64,000 bases of DNA from JBCCAG01 sp050331115 (GCA_050331115.1 JBHJHD010000059.1:1-64000), one strand, 5' to 3'. Positions 1 to 8,459 are shown, counted from the stretch's first letter. Made by a program: numbers and translations. The notes: generated by a model not told the origin, from the letters alone.

Positions 1-24
1 GGCGCCCCCCCCCCCCCCCCCCCA
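1..24. other. Poly-C run at the window edge
   Basis: Positions 5-23 are 19 consecutive C residues after GGCG. Nothing else in the window resembles it. A homopolymer of this length exactly at the sequence start is most simply a contig end or a polymerase/assembly artefact rather than biology. Confidence 0.6.
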
Positions 25-60
25 CTACTCGTACTCCATCAGCATGGGAAATGCTGTAGT

Positions 61-221
61 ATGCTTGCACGAGATATCTATCATGATGCCGTTAAGCAGG
101 CCCTTACCAAAGATAGCTGGGTCATCACGGACGATCCGCCAGCTCTTACTCCAAAAATAATCGTTTACGTTTAATTGTTTTTGAACCTGAACAGGAGTCG
201 ATTAAGCAATGGCTACCGTCG
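61..221 (+). pseudogene. xisH: xisH relic (internally deleted, frameshifted)
   Basis: From ATG 61 the reading gives LARDIYHDAVKQALTKDSW, the typical N-terminus of XisH, the fdxN-element excision controlling factor (normally about 138 residues). The match is lost after about residue 31 and this frame stops at 174. The next frame, open from before 162, reads RLRLIVFEPEQESIKQW, which looks like the XisH C-terminus. About 90 central residues and the frame linking the two ends are missing, so this is a dead gene. It runs directly into the xisI relic. XisH/XisI pairs were named for a role in DNA rearrangement in heterocystous cyanobacteria but are widespread as paired accessory genes. Family assignment rests on recognised motifs, not on a search. 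Confidence 0.7.
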
Positions 222-500
222 ATAATTCCTTACTCGTATAGCCCAGTCAAAAAGCAGACTGTTTTCGATCGCACTCAAGGTCGGTATCTTGTTCTAATTT
301 TGGGCTGGGAAGGATATCGCTATGAGCGCGGCTGCACTATTCACATTGAGATTATCGGCGATAAGGTGTGGATTAAGCGGGATGGAACTGAAGAAGGCAT
401 CGCTTTAGATTTGGAGAATGCAGGAATTCCTAAGGATCATATTTTTCTTGGGTTTAAGCCTCCTGAAGTCCGCTCTCTGACGGGCTATGCGATCGCTTAA
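222..500 (+). pseudogene. xisI: xisI relic, fused in frame to the xisH 3' end
   Basis: The frame that begins in the xisH C-terminus continues without a stop into IIPYSYSPV, VFDRTQGRYLVL, GWEGYRYERGC, KVWIKRDGTEEGIA and FLGFKPPEVRSLTGYAIA. These blocks occur in that order in XisI (normally about 110 residues). The first 20 or so residues of XisI, including its start codon, are absent. The stop is TAA at 498-500. The internal TTG at 300 is not a credible start because it lies in the middle of the conserved domain. A deletion at the xisH-xisI junction therefore fused the two relics. Confidence 0.7.
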
Positions 501-580
501 ATGCCTGTTGTAGATGGGGTGACTTAGCTCTGCGATCGCGTCCGCTGCTGTTCAGCAATTCTCACTATTACACCGCTACA

Positions 581-798
581 CTACGCTGCATCTTCCGCAC
601 CAGAGAGCAGTTCGGCAATAAGCGGTTTTGACTGAGCAATTTGGCTGATGGCCATGATGGAAAAGCCTAGGAGATTGCCTTCTAGGTCTACTCGCTCCAT
701 GATGGCGTCTTTTTCAGTCTCTCTAAGTCGTCACTGCTGAAGGCGATCGCCCCAGCGGATCACTGTCAGCACAACATCAGTGCAACAATTAAGCTATA
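581..798 (-). pseudogene. Disrupted DUF2283-like small protein gene
   Basis: On the minus strand one frame reads TDVVLTVIRWGD, then an in-frame TGA, then ETEKDAIMERVDLEGNLLGF and a further 26 residues to a TAG complemented at 581-583. The layout (beta strands, then D-x-x-G-N-hydrophobic-G-F) resembles the short DUF2283 family, often found as antitoxin-like accessory genes beside Uma2 or toxin genes. There is no start codon before an upstream stop. A shifted frame across the GCGATCGC at 742-749 gives a plausible bridging peptide, so two small indels may have broken it. The family call is tentative; the protein-like character of the last 45 codons is clearer. Confidence 0.4.
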
Positions 799-825
799 GG
801 TACCGCCATACCAGAGAGATTCGAC

Positions 826-1401
826 ATGACCACCGCATCAAGTCAAATCGAAACCTACACCGCCGAGGAATACCTGGCGCAGGAGGTGCTGAGCAAGACT
901 CGCAGCGAATACCGCAGTGGAGAAATCGTCCCAATGACTGGCGGCACCCCTGAGCATAACGAAATCAACAGCATCTTAAACGCCATCCTGCGATTCTCAC
1001 TCAAGGGCCAACCCTACAGCATCTTCATCGCTGACCAGCGCCTGTGGATTCCTGATCGTGACCTCTACACCTCCCCCGACACGATGGTCACTCTCCGTCC
1101 GCCCGAGCTAAAGCCAGGTCGCAAAGACACCGTAATCAACCCAATCCTCGTAGCTGAGGTCCTCTCTGCATCAACCCGCGCCTACGACAGAGACGAAAAA
1201 TTCTCAGCCTATCGCACTGTCCCATCCTTGCAGGAATACCTGCTGATTGATCAGTACAAGCCCTGCATTGAGCAATACGTTAAGCAGGCTCAGGGCAAGT
1301 GGCTATTCGCTGAATACAGGGGTCTAGAGCGCCAGCTGCGCTTATCGTCAGTCGCTGTAGATCTTCCCTTAGCCGACCTGTATGAGGCGATCGCCTTTTG
1401 A
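826..1401 (+). CDS. Uma2 family (DUF820) PD-(D/E)XK nuclease-fold protein
   Basis: Protein of 191 residues, full length for the Uma2 family, which is greatly expanded in cyanobacteria. The nuclease-fold residues are visible: Asp85 in SPDTMV, Glu111 in ILVAEVLS and Lys125 in DRDEKF. The family is predicted to contain endonuclease-like proteins, but the biological role of most members is unknown; they are often mobile or associated with transposases. ATG 826 follows a short leader with no strong ribosome site. It sits alone downstream of two decayed accessory genes, which suggests the first 1.4 kb is a turnover zone for small mobile genes. Family assignment is firm; function is not. Confidence 0.9.
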   Translation: MTTASSQIETYTAEEYLAQEVLSKTRSEYRSGEIVPMTGGTPEHNEINSILNAILRFSLKGQPYSIFIADQRLWIPDRDLYTSPDTMVTLRPPELKPGRKDTVINPILVAEVLSASTRAYDRDEKFSAYRTVPSLQEYLLIDQYKPCIEQYVKQAQGKWLFAEYRGLERQLRLSSVAVDLPLADLYEAIAF

Positions 1402-1561
1402 GCCTGCCTGGGCCTGGGCGGTCAAAACTTGTCTGACCGTCAACCGCAGCTTTGGAAACGCCAGCGACTGCAAACCCTTCTCACAATCGTCAGGACATCT
1501 GCTCTAGAAAGCGCTACGCTAGCGGAGTATCTGTATTAATTGAGCCCTAAACGAACCTAAC

Positions 1562-1978
1562 GTGATCAAGCTTGGGTCATTTATTGCGATTGGCGTGATA
1601 GCTGCCGCTGCTGCCGCCCTAGCGCTCGGCAATCCCGATCAAGAGGCCTACGAGGTCTATGCGGCGGATCGCCTTGGTGAGCAGCTCGAAACGTCCCTCT
1701 GCCGTAAGGTACCCGCCTTCCTGGATGGCCTGTGCGCCAGCGTTCTAAACGATCAGGACGCTTGGCTAGAAGAGGTCATAGAAGCGCAGACCACGCGGCG
1801 TAACTTCGTTTTATTCAGCATTTACGAGACCGATCTGGCTGCAGAGGTCGCGCTTGAGCGTATTTTGCCGGCCAACCTGTCCCTCGATGTCGATGGCCTG
1901 CCGATATACCATGTAGAGTCGGTGGGGGTGCTCAACCAGTTTTTTACGTACCGAGCTGAGCAGGTGCAGAGCAATTAG
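1562..1978 (+). CDS. DUF4359 family protein, secreted or membrane-anchored
   Basis: Protein of 138 residues starting at GTG 1562. An N-terminal hydrophobic segment (about residues 5-22, Ala-rich) is a signal peptide or single membrane anchor. It is followed by NPDQEAYEVYAADRL and a pair of cysteines, Cys47 and Cys58, then RRNFVLFSIYETDL and a C-terminal FFTYRAEQ. This layout is that of DUF4359 proteins, a cyanobacterial family of unknown function. The paired cysteines could form a disulfide in the periplasm. It is a single-gene unit; the convergent lnt gene ends 29 bp downstream. Confidence 0.75.
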   Translation: MIKLGSFIAIGVIAAAAAALALGNPDQEAYEVYAADRLGEQLETSLCRKVPAFLDGLCASVLNDQDAWLEEVIEAQTTRRNFVLFSIYETDLAAEVALERILPANLSLDVDGLPIYHVESVGVLNQFFTYRAEQVQSN

Positions 1979-2007
1979 CGCTCAGGCCTCGATCTAAAAG
2001 GCGATCG

Positions 2008-3708
2008 CTATCCGCCGAATCGCCGTTGCACCCAGCCAATCAGAAGCCAGAGCCCGCTCGCCCAAACCAGTAAGGGCGTCAGCCAGTCTCCCCAGCGCAC
2101 GTAAAGCGTTTGGGTCGATCGCTGCTCTACCGTTGCCAGCTTTAGGCTATAGACATTGGCCTCCGACCGCCATCGGGTGCGGCCATGGGAGTCGATGATG
2201 CCGGAGTAGCCGGTGTTGGTGGCTCGTACCGCCCAGCGGTCGGTTTCGATGGCGCGCATCAGATCTTGGGCGTGGTGCTGGGCCATCATCGCGGGCGGGT
2301 AGGGGTCGTTGTTGGAGGCCGTGACCAGCAGGGTGCCGCCTGCAGCCGCCTGGAGGCGAAAGAAAGCGGGGAAGGCCGACTCGTAGCAGATACCCGCGAT
2401 CGCAGTGCCAAAGCTCGTAGTGAAGCGCTGATCGCGCTGCCCCGGCAGCATGTCTGACTGGTTGGGAGACAGCCGCCCCACGAGCTTGCCCAGTGTATTT
2501 TGCAAAGGAATGTATTCCCCCAGGGGCACCAGCTTGATTTTGTCGTAGCGCCCCGCAATGGTGCCGTCACCCTCAACGGCCAGCAGGCTTTGGGTGAGCT
2601 TGCCGTCCCGTAGCGCAAAGGTGCCTACCAGCGCCGTTATGCCGCGGCCCTGAATCGCTTGGGCGAGGGGGTTGCGGTCCGACACCGCCCCGTCGGTGTC
2701 CCAGCGAAAGGGCAAAGCGCCTTCGGGCAGCACCACCAGATCTGCCCCTTGGTCTACTAGAGCGCTGTAGCCCTGAGAGTAGCCCTGCAGCGCCCGCCGA
2801 ACGCCCTCGCTGTAGAGCTTGATGCGGGTGGGAACGTTTCCCTGAACAATGCCAACGGTGAGCGGGATGCCGCCATCGCTGGGGAGCCAGAGCAGCAGTA
2901 GACCAGCGCCATGCAGGGCAATGAGTAGACCTAGGGCAGCAGCGATGAGCGCGCTGGGCCGGGCTGGCCGGGACAATTGCGGCGCAGCTGTCGCGCTTTG
3001 CTGGGGTTTGGAAGCCCGCTGCGAAACGTCTTGGAGATCGGTATTCAGCGCCCGCGCCTGCAGCCACGCCTCAGCCACAAGACCGTTGACGGCCACGATG
3101 GCCATCGATAGCGTCGCCGGACCCGACAGCCGCGAGAGATGTAGCGCCGCCAGGTTCACCGGGCTTTGGGTCAAGGCCAGGGACGGCCAGTAGAGAATGC
3201 CCTGCTGCATCGCCCAGTCCAGCCCACCCCATAGCCCCGTCCCCAGCACAAGCCGCCGGGCGATGGCCCCCCGTTGATGTCCCATCTGACGATCTGCGAC
3301 CTGAGAGAAAAAGGAAAATAAAGCCGCCCAAGCGCCAATCCACAGCCCGCCCGTAACCGCCGCCGCCGCCCAGCAGAAGGCCGCGATCGCCACGCTCGCC
3401 AGCCAGGGTACCCCCATCCAGGTGAGCGGGTGGAGATACCACAGCCAGTGCATCACGATGCCGCCGTAGAGGAAGCCCCAAGCGAAGCCGTAGCGCCCTG
3501 CCGAACTCAATGCTTTTAGCGGCGATCGCGGGCCAAATCGCACCTCACCGCCGCGTACCTCACCACTAGAGCGTACCGCAATCCACAGCGGCGCTAGGGC
3601 AACCCACGCTAGAGGCCAAGCGCTCACAGGAGCCGCCGTCGCCCCCATGGCGATACCGCCCGTGGCGGCAAGTCCTAGCGCGAGGTTAGAGTGGCGGAGT
3701 TTTGGCAT
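2008..3708 (-). CDS. lnt: Apolipoprotein N-acyltransferase
   Basis: Protein of 566 residues. It transfers the third acyl chain to the N-terminal cysteine of lipoproteins in the cytoplasmic membrane. The N-terminal half (about 1-275) is multi-spanning and the C-terminal half (about 280-530) is a nitrilase-type domain facing the periplasm. The catalytic triad is visible: Glu329 in VVLPEGALPF, Lys390 in YDKIKLVPLGEY and Cys441 in GICYESAF. The cytoplasmic loop at 45-65 and the linker at 225-250 are longer than usual and low in complexity. ATG 3708 is the natural start. gyrA ends 22 bp upstream on the same strand, so the two may be co-transcribed. Confidence 0.93.
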   Translation of the reverse strand: MPKLRHSNLALGLAATGGIAMGATAAPVSAWPLAWVALAPLWIAVRSSGEVRGGEVRFGPRSPLKALSSAGRYGFAWGFLYGGIVMHWLWYLHPLTWMGVPWLASVAIAAFCWAAAAVTGGLWIGAWAALFSFFSQVADRQMGHQRGAIARRLVLGTGLWGGLDWAMQQGILYWPSLALTQSPVNLAALHLSRLSGPATLSMAIVAVNGLVAEAWLQARALNTDLQDVSQRASKPQQSATAAPQLSRPARPSALIAAALGLLIALHGAGLLLLWLPSDGGIPLTVGIVQGNVPTRIKLYSEGVRRALQGYSQGYSALVDQGADLVVLPEGALPFRWDTDGAVSDRNPLAQAIQGRGITALVGTFALRDGKLTQSLLAVEGDGTIAGRYDKIKLVPLGEYIPLQNTLGKLVGRLSPNQSDMLPGQRDQRFTTSFGTAIAGICYESAFPAFFRLQAAAGGTLLVTASNNDPYPPAMMAQHHAQDLMRAIETDRWAVRATNTGYSGIIDSHGRTRWRSEANVYSLKLATVEQRSTQTLYVRWGDWLTPLLVWASGLWLLIGWVQRRFGG

Positions 3709-3730
3709 GGCGCTCTAGAAGGCCCTAGGG

Positions 3731-6496
3731 CTAGCTCGCCCCGTCACCCGCCCCGGAATTGGCCCCGTCTGAATCTGCTCCGTTTAAATCTGCTCCGTCT
3801 AAATCTGCTCCGTCTAAATCCGCATCGTCAAGCTGATCGGCGATCGCTCCTGAAAGGCTCGCCAGATCTGGCGCGTCCGTGAGTACGTCGTTGGAGACCA
3901 CATCGGGAATCACGTCACAGTCTGAGTCTGAACTGGCGCAGTCTGACGCGTCTCCATTCGCAACCGCGCCTATCTCATCGTCCTCAAGCGGCGGGACGAT
4001 GGCAATGCCGGCGATCGCGTCGTCGTCGTCGAGGCGCTGCACGTGCACCCCCGTTGCCGCCCGAGACTGGCAGGAGATAGCGTTAACGGCCTGACGGATG
4101 ACAATGCCCCGATTGGTAATGATAATCAGCTCATCGAGATCGCCTGCGATCCTCAGTGCCGCCATCTGGTCGTTTTCTTTGCGGAACTTGATGGCCCGCA
4201 GCCCCATGCCGGCCCGCGTCTGCAGCCGGAATTGGGAGATGGGCACCCGCTTGCCTAGGCCTCCGGTGGTAATCACTAGCACCCACGGCCCCTCATCCGC
4301 AGGTGGGGCGTCCTCATCACTGTCGGTATCGAGGGCTGCGCCTACCTGCTCTAGGGTAGAGCCCGGCAGGATATCCATACTGATCAGCTCGTCTGCTTCC
4401 CGCAGCGACATGGCGCGTACGCCTCGGGTGGGCCGGCCCAAGGGGCGCAGCTGCTCGTGGTCGGTGCGGAAGTGGATGGTCATGCCCTGACGTGAGCCGA
4501 CGATGATGCTGTCCTCTTCCCGGGCGCGGCGCACCCAGCGCAGCTGATCGCCTTCTTCGAGGGAAATTGCGATTAGGCCATTGGCCCGGATATTGCTAAA
4601 CGCCGACAGCTGGGTCTTTTTGACGTAGCCGCCCCGCGTCAGCATCACCAGGTATTCGTCGTCGCTGAATTCAGTGACGGGCACGATGGAGGTGATCTTC
4701 TCGTCCCGGGGGATAGGCAACATCTGCACAACGGGCAGACCGCGGGCCGTGCGGGAGGCCGCCGGAATCTGGTAGGCCTTGAGGCAGTAGGTGACGCCGC
4801 GATCGCTGAAGAACAAGATGCTGTCGTGGTCGCAGCAGCTAATGAAGTGCTCGACGCCGTCGTCCTCCTTCATGCGAGCGCCCGCTTTACCCCGCGTGGC
4901 GCGGCTCTGGGCCTCAAAGGCGCTGACTGGCATCCGCTTCAGGTAGCCCTGTTCGGTGAGCATGATGATCGCCTGCTCATTGGCGATCAGGTCCATGTCT
5001 TCGATGTCTCCCAGGGTCTGCTCGATCACCGTCATCCGAGGTGTCGAGTAGGCCTGCTTCAGCTCGCCAGCTTCTGTCTCAATAATGTCCAACACGCGCT
5101 CGCGGCGGGCCAAAATGTCCTGCAGGTCGAGGATCTCTGCCTGTAGGGCTTCATGCTCCTGCTGGATTTTTTCTGCCTCTAGGGCCGTGAGCCGCCGCAG
5201 CTGCATCTGTAGAATGGCGTCTGCCTGAGTGTCGGAGAGGGCAAAGCGCTCGGTGAGCTGCTGACGGGCAGAGGGGGTATCCGCCGCCGCTCGAATGAGA
5301 TGAATAATTTCGTCTAGGTTATCGAGGGCAATCAGCAGGCCCTGTAGAATGTGGTCGCGCTCCTCAGCCCGGCGCAGTAGATACTGAGTGCGTCGGGTGA
5401 TGGTCTCGATGCGGAAGTCAAGAAATACCTCCAGCATGCGCTTGATGCTCAGCAGCTGCGGCTCGCCGTCCACCAGGGCCAGCATGTTGACGCCAAAATT
5501 GTTTTGGATGGGCGTCTGCTTGTAGAGGTTGTTGAGCACCACGCGAGGATAGGCGTCCCGCTTTAGCTCGATGACGATGCGCATGCCGGTGCGATCGCTC
5601 TCATCGCGGATGTCGGAGATACCGTCTAGGCGGCGATCGTTCACCAGTTCAGCAATCTTTTCGATTAGCGCCGCTTTGTTGGTCTGATAGGGCAGCTCAG
5701 TGACGATGATGGCCTCGCGGTCCGGGCGGCCCCGCTGCTCAAGGGTCTCAATCTCTGCCACGCCCCGCATCGTAATGGAGCCACGCCCGGTGAGGTAGGC
5801 GTCTCGGATGCCGCTGGTGCCTAAAATTTGGCCGCCCGTGGGAAAATCGGGGCCGGGGATGTAGCGCCGCAGCTCTTCGTCGGAGATCTCGGGCTGATGA
5901 ACTAGGGCGATCAGCCCGTCTACCAGCTCCCCCAAATTGTGGGGCGGGATATTGGTTGCCATGCCCACGGCGATGCCGGAAGAGCCGTTGAGCAAGAGCT
6001 GCGGCACCCGGGCCGGCAGCACGATGGGCTCCTGCTGAGAGCCGTCGAAGTTGTCGGCAAAATCGACCGTCTCTGCCTCAATATCCTGCAGCAGCGCATT
6101 GGACGTGAGCGCCTGCAGGCGACATTCGGTGTACCGCATCGCGGCGGGCGGATCGTTGTCCACCGAGCCAAAGTTGCCGTGGCCGTTGATCAGCGGCAGC
6201 CGCATGGAAAAGCTCTGGGCCATACGGACCAGGGCATCGTAGACGGCGGTATCGCCGTGGGGGTGATACTTACCCAGGACCTCACCGACAACGCGAGCAC
6301 ACTTCCGGAACGGTCGGTCTGCCGATAGCCCCAGCTCGTGCATCGCGTAGAGGATGCGCCGATGCACGGGCTTTAGGCCGTCGCGCGCGTCGGGCAGCGC
6401 TCGCCCAACGATGACGCTCATGGCGTACTCAAGGTAGGACCGAGACATCTCGTTGCGAAGGTCCGTCGAGATGATCCGCTCTTGGGGAATGCTCAT
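3731..6496 (-). CDS. gyrA: DNA gyrase subunit A
   Basis: Protein of 921 residues: the cleavage-rejoining subunit of DNA gyrase. Catalytic Tyr122 lies in AAMRYTECRL. The quinolone-determining region reads HPHGDTAVYD, with Thr at the position of E. coli Ser83 and the Asp87 equivalent kept. A GyrA-box-like motif (SRATRGKAGARMKED) near residue 545 opens the six-bladed C-terminal domain and argues for GyrA rather than ParC. The last 70-80 residues are an unusual Asp/Ser/Ala-rich tail ending in tandem A-D-L-D-G pentads. Cyanobacterial GyrA is usually about 860 residues, so the extra length is this tail. ATG 6496 is followed by the conserved PQERIISTDLRNEMSRSYLE. It lies divergent to the deacetylase gene across 344 bp. 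Confidence 0.95.
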   Translation of the reverse strand: MSIPQERIISTDLRNEMSRSYLEYAMSVIVGRALPDARDGLKPVHRRILYAMHELGLSADRPFRKCARVVGEVLGKYHPHGDTAVYDALVRMAQSFSMRLPLINGHGNFGSVDNDPPAAMRYTECRLQALTSNALLQDIEAETVDFADNFDGSQQEPIVLPARVPQLLLNGSSGIAVGMATNIPPHNLGELVDGLIALVHQPEISDEELRRYIPGPDFPTGGQILGTSGIRDAYLTGRGSITMRGVAEIETLEQRGRPDREAIIVTELPYQTNKAALIEKIAELVNDRRLDGISDIRDESDRTGMRIVIELKRDAYPRVVLNNLYKQTPIQNNFGVNMLALVDGEPQLLSIKRMLEVFLDFRIETITRRTQYLLRRAEERDHILQGLLIALDNLDEIIHLIRAAADTPSARQQLTERFALSDTQADAILQMQLRRLTALEAEKIQQEHEALQAEILDLQDILARRERVLDIIETEAGELKQAYSTPRMTVIEQTLGDIEDMDLIANEQAIIMLTEQGYLKRMPVSAFEAQSRATRGKAGARMKEDDGVEHFISCCDHDSILFFSDRGVTYCLKAYQIPAASRTARGLPVVQMLPIPRDEKITSIVPVTEFSDDEYLVMLTRGGYVKKTQLSAFSNIRANGLIAISLEEGDQLRWVRRAREEDSIIVGSRQGMTIHFRTDHEQLRPLGRPTRGVRAMSLREADELISMDILPGSTLEQVGAALDTDSDEDAPPADEGPWVLVITTGGLGKRVPISQFRLQTRAGMGLRAIKFRKENDQMAALRIAGDLDELIIITNRGIVIRQAVNAISCQSRAATGVHVQRLDDDDAIAGIAIVPPLEDDEIGAVANGDASDCASSDSDCDVIPDVVSNDVLTDAPDLASLSGAIADQLDDADLDGADLDGADLNGADSDGANSGAGDGAS
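3774..3833 (-). repeat. Tandem 15-bp repeats in the gyrA 3' end
   Basis: Three consecutive 15-bp units (3774-3788, 3789-3803, 3804-3818) differ at a single base, and a fourth, diverged unit follows to 3833. They encode ADLDG, ADLDG, ADLNG-type pentads at the extreme C-terminus of GyrA, followed by ADSDG and ANSGA. The in-frame unit length keeps the protein open whatever the copy number. Confidence 0.85.
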
Positions 6497-6840
6497 ACGT
6501 TATTGAAACCCAAAAAAACTAGGCCCTAAACAGCTGCCGCCGTGGCGTCTGCGCAGGGCAAATTATGTGTCGGACATTGCGTATCTTCTTCTCATTTTAG
6601 CATGGATGGCGTAACCGGCCAAAGCCCCTGCTTATAACGGTTTCGCTGATTTTAGGTTTGCTGAGTTTAGGGTGCATGTCGCCGCAGCTTAGCGGCTCAG
6701 CCTAGCGATAAAACTCGCTAAGATGGTAAGGCATGCGCTAGTCGTTCATAGGCGCTTTGGATCTAGAACGCTGGGCCTAGAGCGCCGTAAAAAGGCGATC
6801 GCAGAATTGAGGCCGCTATACACGCCAGGACCCGTACGCC
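6497..6840. promoter_or_regulatory. Divergent gyrA / deacetylase intergenic region
   Basis: This 344-bp stretch separates two divergently transcribed genes and must hold both promoters. A hairpin-capable segment, GCCGC-AGCTTA-GCGGC-type, lies near 6681-6696 within a larger GCTGAG/CTCAGC inverted repeat. No coding frame longer than a shadow is convincing here. No operator could be recognised. Confidence 0.35.
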
Positions 6841-7785
6841 GTGCTGCCAATTTTCTACTCGGACCAGTTTCTTCGCCACGATACCGGGGCGTTTCACCCC
6901 GAGAATTCAGGTCGGCTGACGGCCGTCGTCGCTGCGCTGACCCAGCATCCCATTGCCAAGCAGCTCGCGTGGCGATCGCCCACGCCGGTTGCCCAGGGCG
7001 ATCGCGTCCGCGATGCCATTCTGGCGGTGCACGCTCCGCAGTACGTCAGTCAGCTGCAGCGGCTCGCCCGCTCAGGCGGCGGGGCGCTGGATGCCGACAC
7101 GGTGGTGTCTCCCCAGAGCTTTGACGTCGCGCAGCTCGCCGTTAGCGCCTGGCTGGATAGCGTCGACTACGCCCATCAGCACCAGCGCCCGAGCTACGCG
7201 CTGACTAGGCCGCCCGGGCACCACGCCTTGGCCGATCGAGGCATGGGGTTTTGCCTGCTCTCTAATGCGGCGATCGCGGCCCACTATGCCCTCACCCTGC
7301 CGGGCGTTGGCCGAATCGCGATTTTGGATTGGGATGTCCACCACGGCAACGGTACGCAGGCCATTGTCGAGGCTAATCCCCATATCGCCTACTGCTCTCT
7401 CCACGAGTTTCCCCACTATCCCGGCACGGGCCTGGCCTCGGAGACAGGGCGACACCACAACGTTTTGAATATCCCCATGGCGGCGGGATGTGATGTTGAC
7501 GACTATGATCAGGCGCTGCGCGATGGGGCCCTGCCCTTTTTGAGGCAGTGGCAGCCCGACCTCTTAATTGTTAGCGCGGGCTATGACGCCAGCCGAGAGG
7601 ACCCCCTGTCTCGGCAAAACCTGCGCCCTAAGGACTACGGTCTGCTGACCCAACAGTGCTTGGATGTGACCCCAGCGATCGCTTTTGGTTTAGAGGGCGG
7701 CTATGCTCATAGAGATCTGGCCGCCTGTGTTCTATCAACGCTTGAGGCTTGCTTGATCTCAGGGGAGAATGCTGCTCCGGCGTAG
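6841..7785 (+). CDS. Histone deacetylase / acetylpolyamine amidohydrolase family protein
   Basis: Protein of 314 residues from GTG 6841; the family start YSDQFLRHDTGAFHPEN begins six residues in. It is a zinc-dependent deacetylase-fold enzyme with the active-site His pair His127-His128 in RPPGHHAL and zinc ligands Asp165 and His167 in DWDVHHGNG and Asp249 in SAGYDA. The C-terminal LEGGYAH carries the usual Gly-Gly-Tyr. Bacterial members act on acetylated polyamines or other small amides, and some on protein acetyl-lysine; the substrate cannot be read from sequence. It is a single gene followed by a weak terminator at about 7803. Confidence 0.9.
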   Translation: MLPIFYSDQFLRHDTGAFHPENSGRLTAVVAALTQHPIAKQLAWRSPTPVAQGDRVRDAILAVHAPQYVSQLQRLARSGGGALDADTVVSPQSFDVAQLAVSAWLDSVDYAHQHQRPSYALTRPPGHHALADRGMGFCLLSNAAIAAHYALTLPGVGRIAILDWDVHHGNGTQAIVEANPHIAYCSLHEFPHYPGTGLASETGRHHNVLNIPMAAGCDVDDYDQALRDGALPFLRQWQPDLLIVSAGYDASREDPLSRQNLRPKDYGLLTQQCLDVTPAIAFGLEGGYAHRDLAACVLSTLEACLISGENAAPA

Positions 7786-7802
7786 CGAAGCGCGGGACAA
7801 GC

Positions 7803-7822
7803 TGCCGCTTAGCGGCGTTTTT
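7803..7822 (+). terminator. Weak intrinsic terminator after the deacetylase gene
   Basis: A 5-bp GC-only stem (7804-7808 with 7812-7816, loop TTA) is followed by five T residues at 7818-7822, 18 bp past the deacetylase stop codon. The stem is short, so efficiency may be low. Confidence 0.5.
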
Positions 7823-7910
7823 AAGCCTGTGATAAGCGGCACATTAGGAGCGGCAGGCTACTATGTGAATCACACCGGCCGCTCATCTACTGCTTACCTA
7901 CTGGAGTAGG

Positions 7911-7936
7911 GCCGCGTATCAGACCCAATACGCGGC
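7911..7936. repeat. Perfect 9-bp-arm inverted repeat
   Basis: GCCGCGTAT at 7911-7919 pairs perfectly with 7928-7936 across an 8-nt loop. There is no T-tract on the plus strand. It lies just beyond the 3' end of the small minus-strand gene 7971-8105, so it could end that transcript or be a dispersed palindrome. Confidence 0.6.
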
Positions 7937-7970
7937 TTGCGTAATACTGTTGGGCAGCCTAGGCAGCCCG

Positions 7971-8105
7971 CTACACGATGCGATCGGCGTTTGTACAGTC
8001 GTGAATAGTTGGATCGCAGCCCGGGCTTTTGGCTTCTAGCTCAAGTATGTGGCCTTCTGCGAGGCTGAGTACGAATAAAAGCGCGAGGGCGTATAGAATC
8101 TTCAT
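7971..8105 (-). CDS. Small predicted secreted peptide (44 residues)
   Basis: This reads from ATG 8105 to a TAG complemented at 7971-7973. The product begins MKILYALALLFVLSLAEG, a textbook Lys-plus-hydrophobic signal peptide or short anchor, then a polar tail with two cysteines (KSPGCDPTIHDCTNADRIV). A GGGAG ribosome site lies at a suitable distance upstream of the ATG. I do not recognise the family. The combination of signal sequence, ribosome site and paired cysteines in a gap otherwise empty of genes supports a real gene. It could be an exported peptide or a small membrane protein. A 9-bp inverted repeat 35 bp downstream may end the transcript. Confidence 0.5.
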   Translation of the reverse strand: MKILYALALLFVLSLAEGHILELEAKSPGCDPTIHDCTNADRIV

Positions 8106-8459
8106 GGCAACTGACTCCCTAGATAGATGCACGTCTAGGTGAAGAGTGCCGTCAACTGCATGTAGAATTATTCAGGGTGCTTACTGAAAACTGCATAGAT
8201 TTGAAAAAAACCTTAAATTTAAGTTCAGTAAGATTACGGATATGCCATTTCTGTGAGATATTGTTCAGAACGGCTGAGGTGCAGCTACTGGGATGCTCTG
8301 CCGAGCTAGCTTAAAGGGTGCTAGCGGCTTTAGGTGGTGTTAGTGCTTTGTCTGTTGCTACTGGGGAAAGTGCTCTTACAGGGCTGCACGGCGCTAAAGT
8401 TCACTAAAGTTGACAATCTTCTCGATCTTTAATCAATAAGACGGTACTATTATCAGCAA

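Noticed and set aside
581..798. Selenocysteine or read-through at the in-frame TGA
   Set aside because: There is no start codon and no SECIS-like structure or selenoprotein family; decay explains it better.
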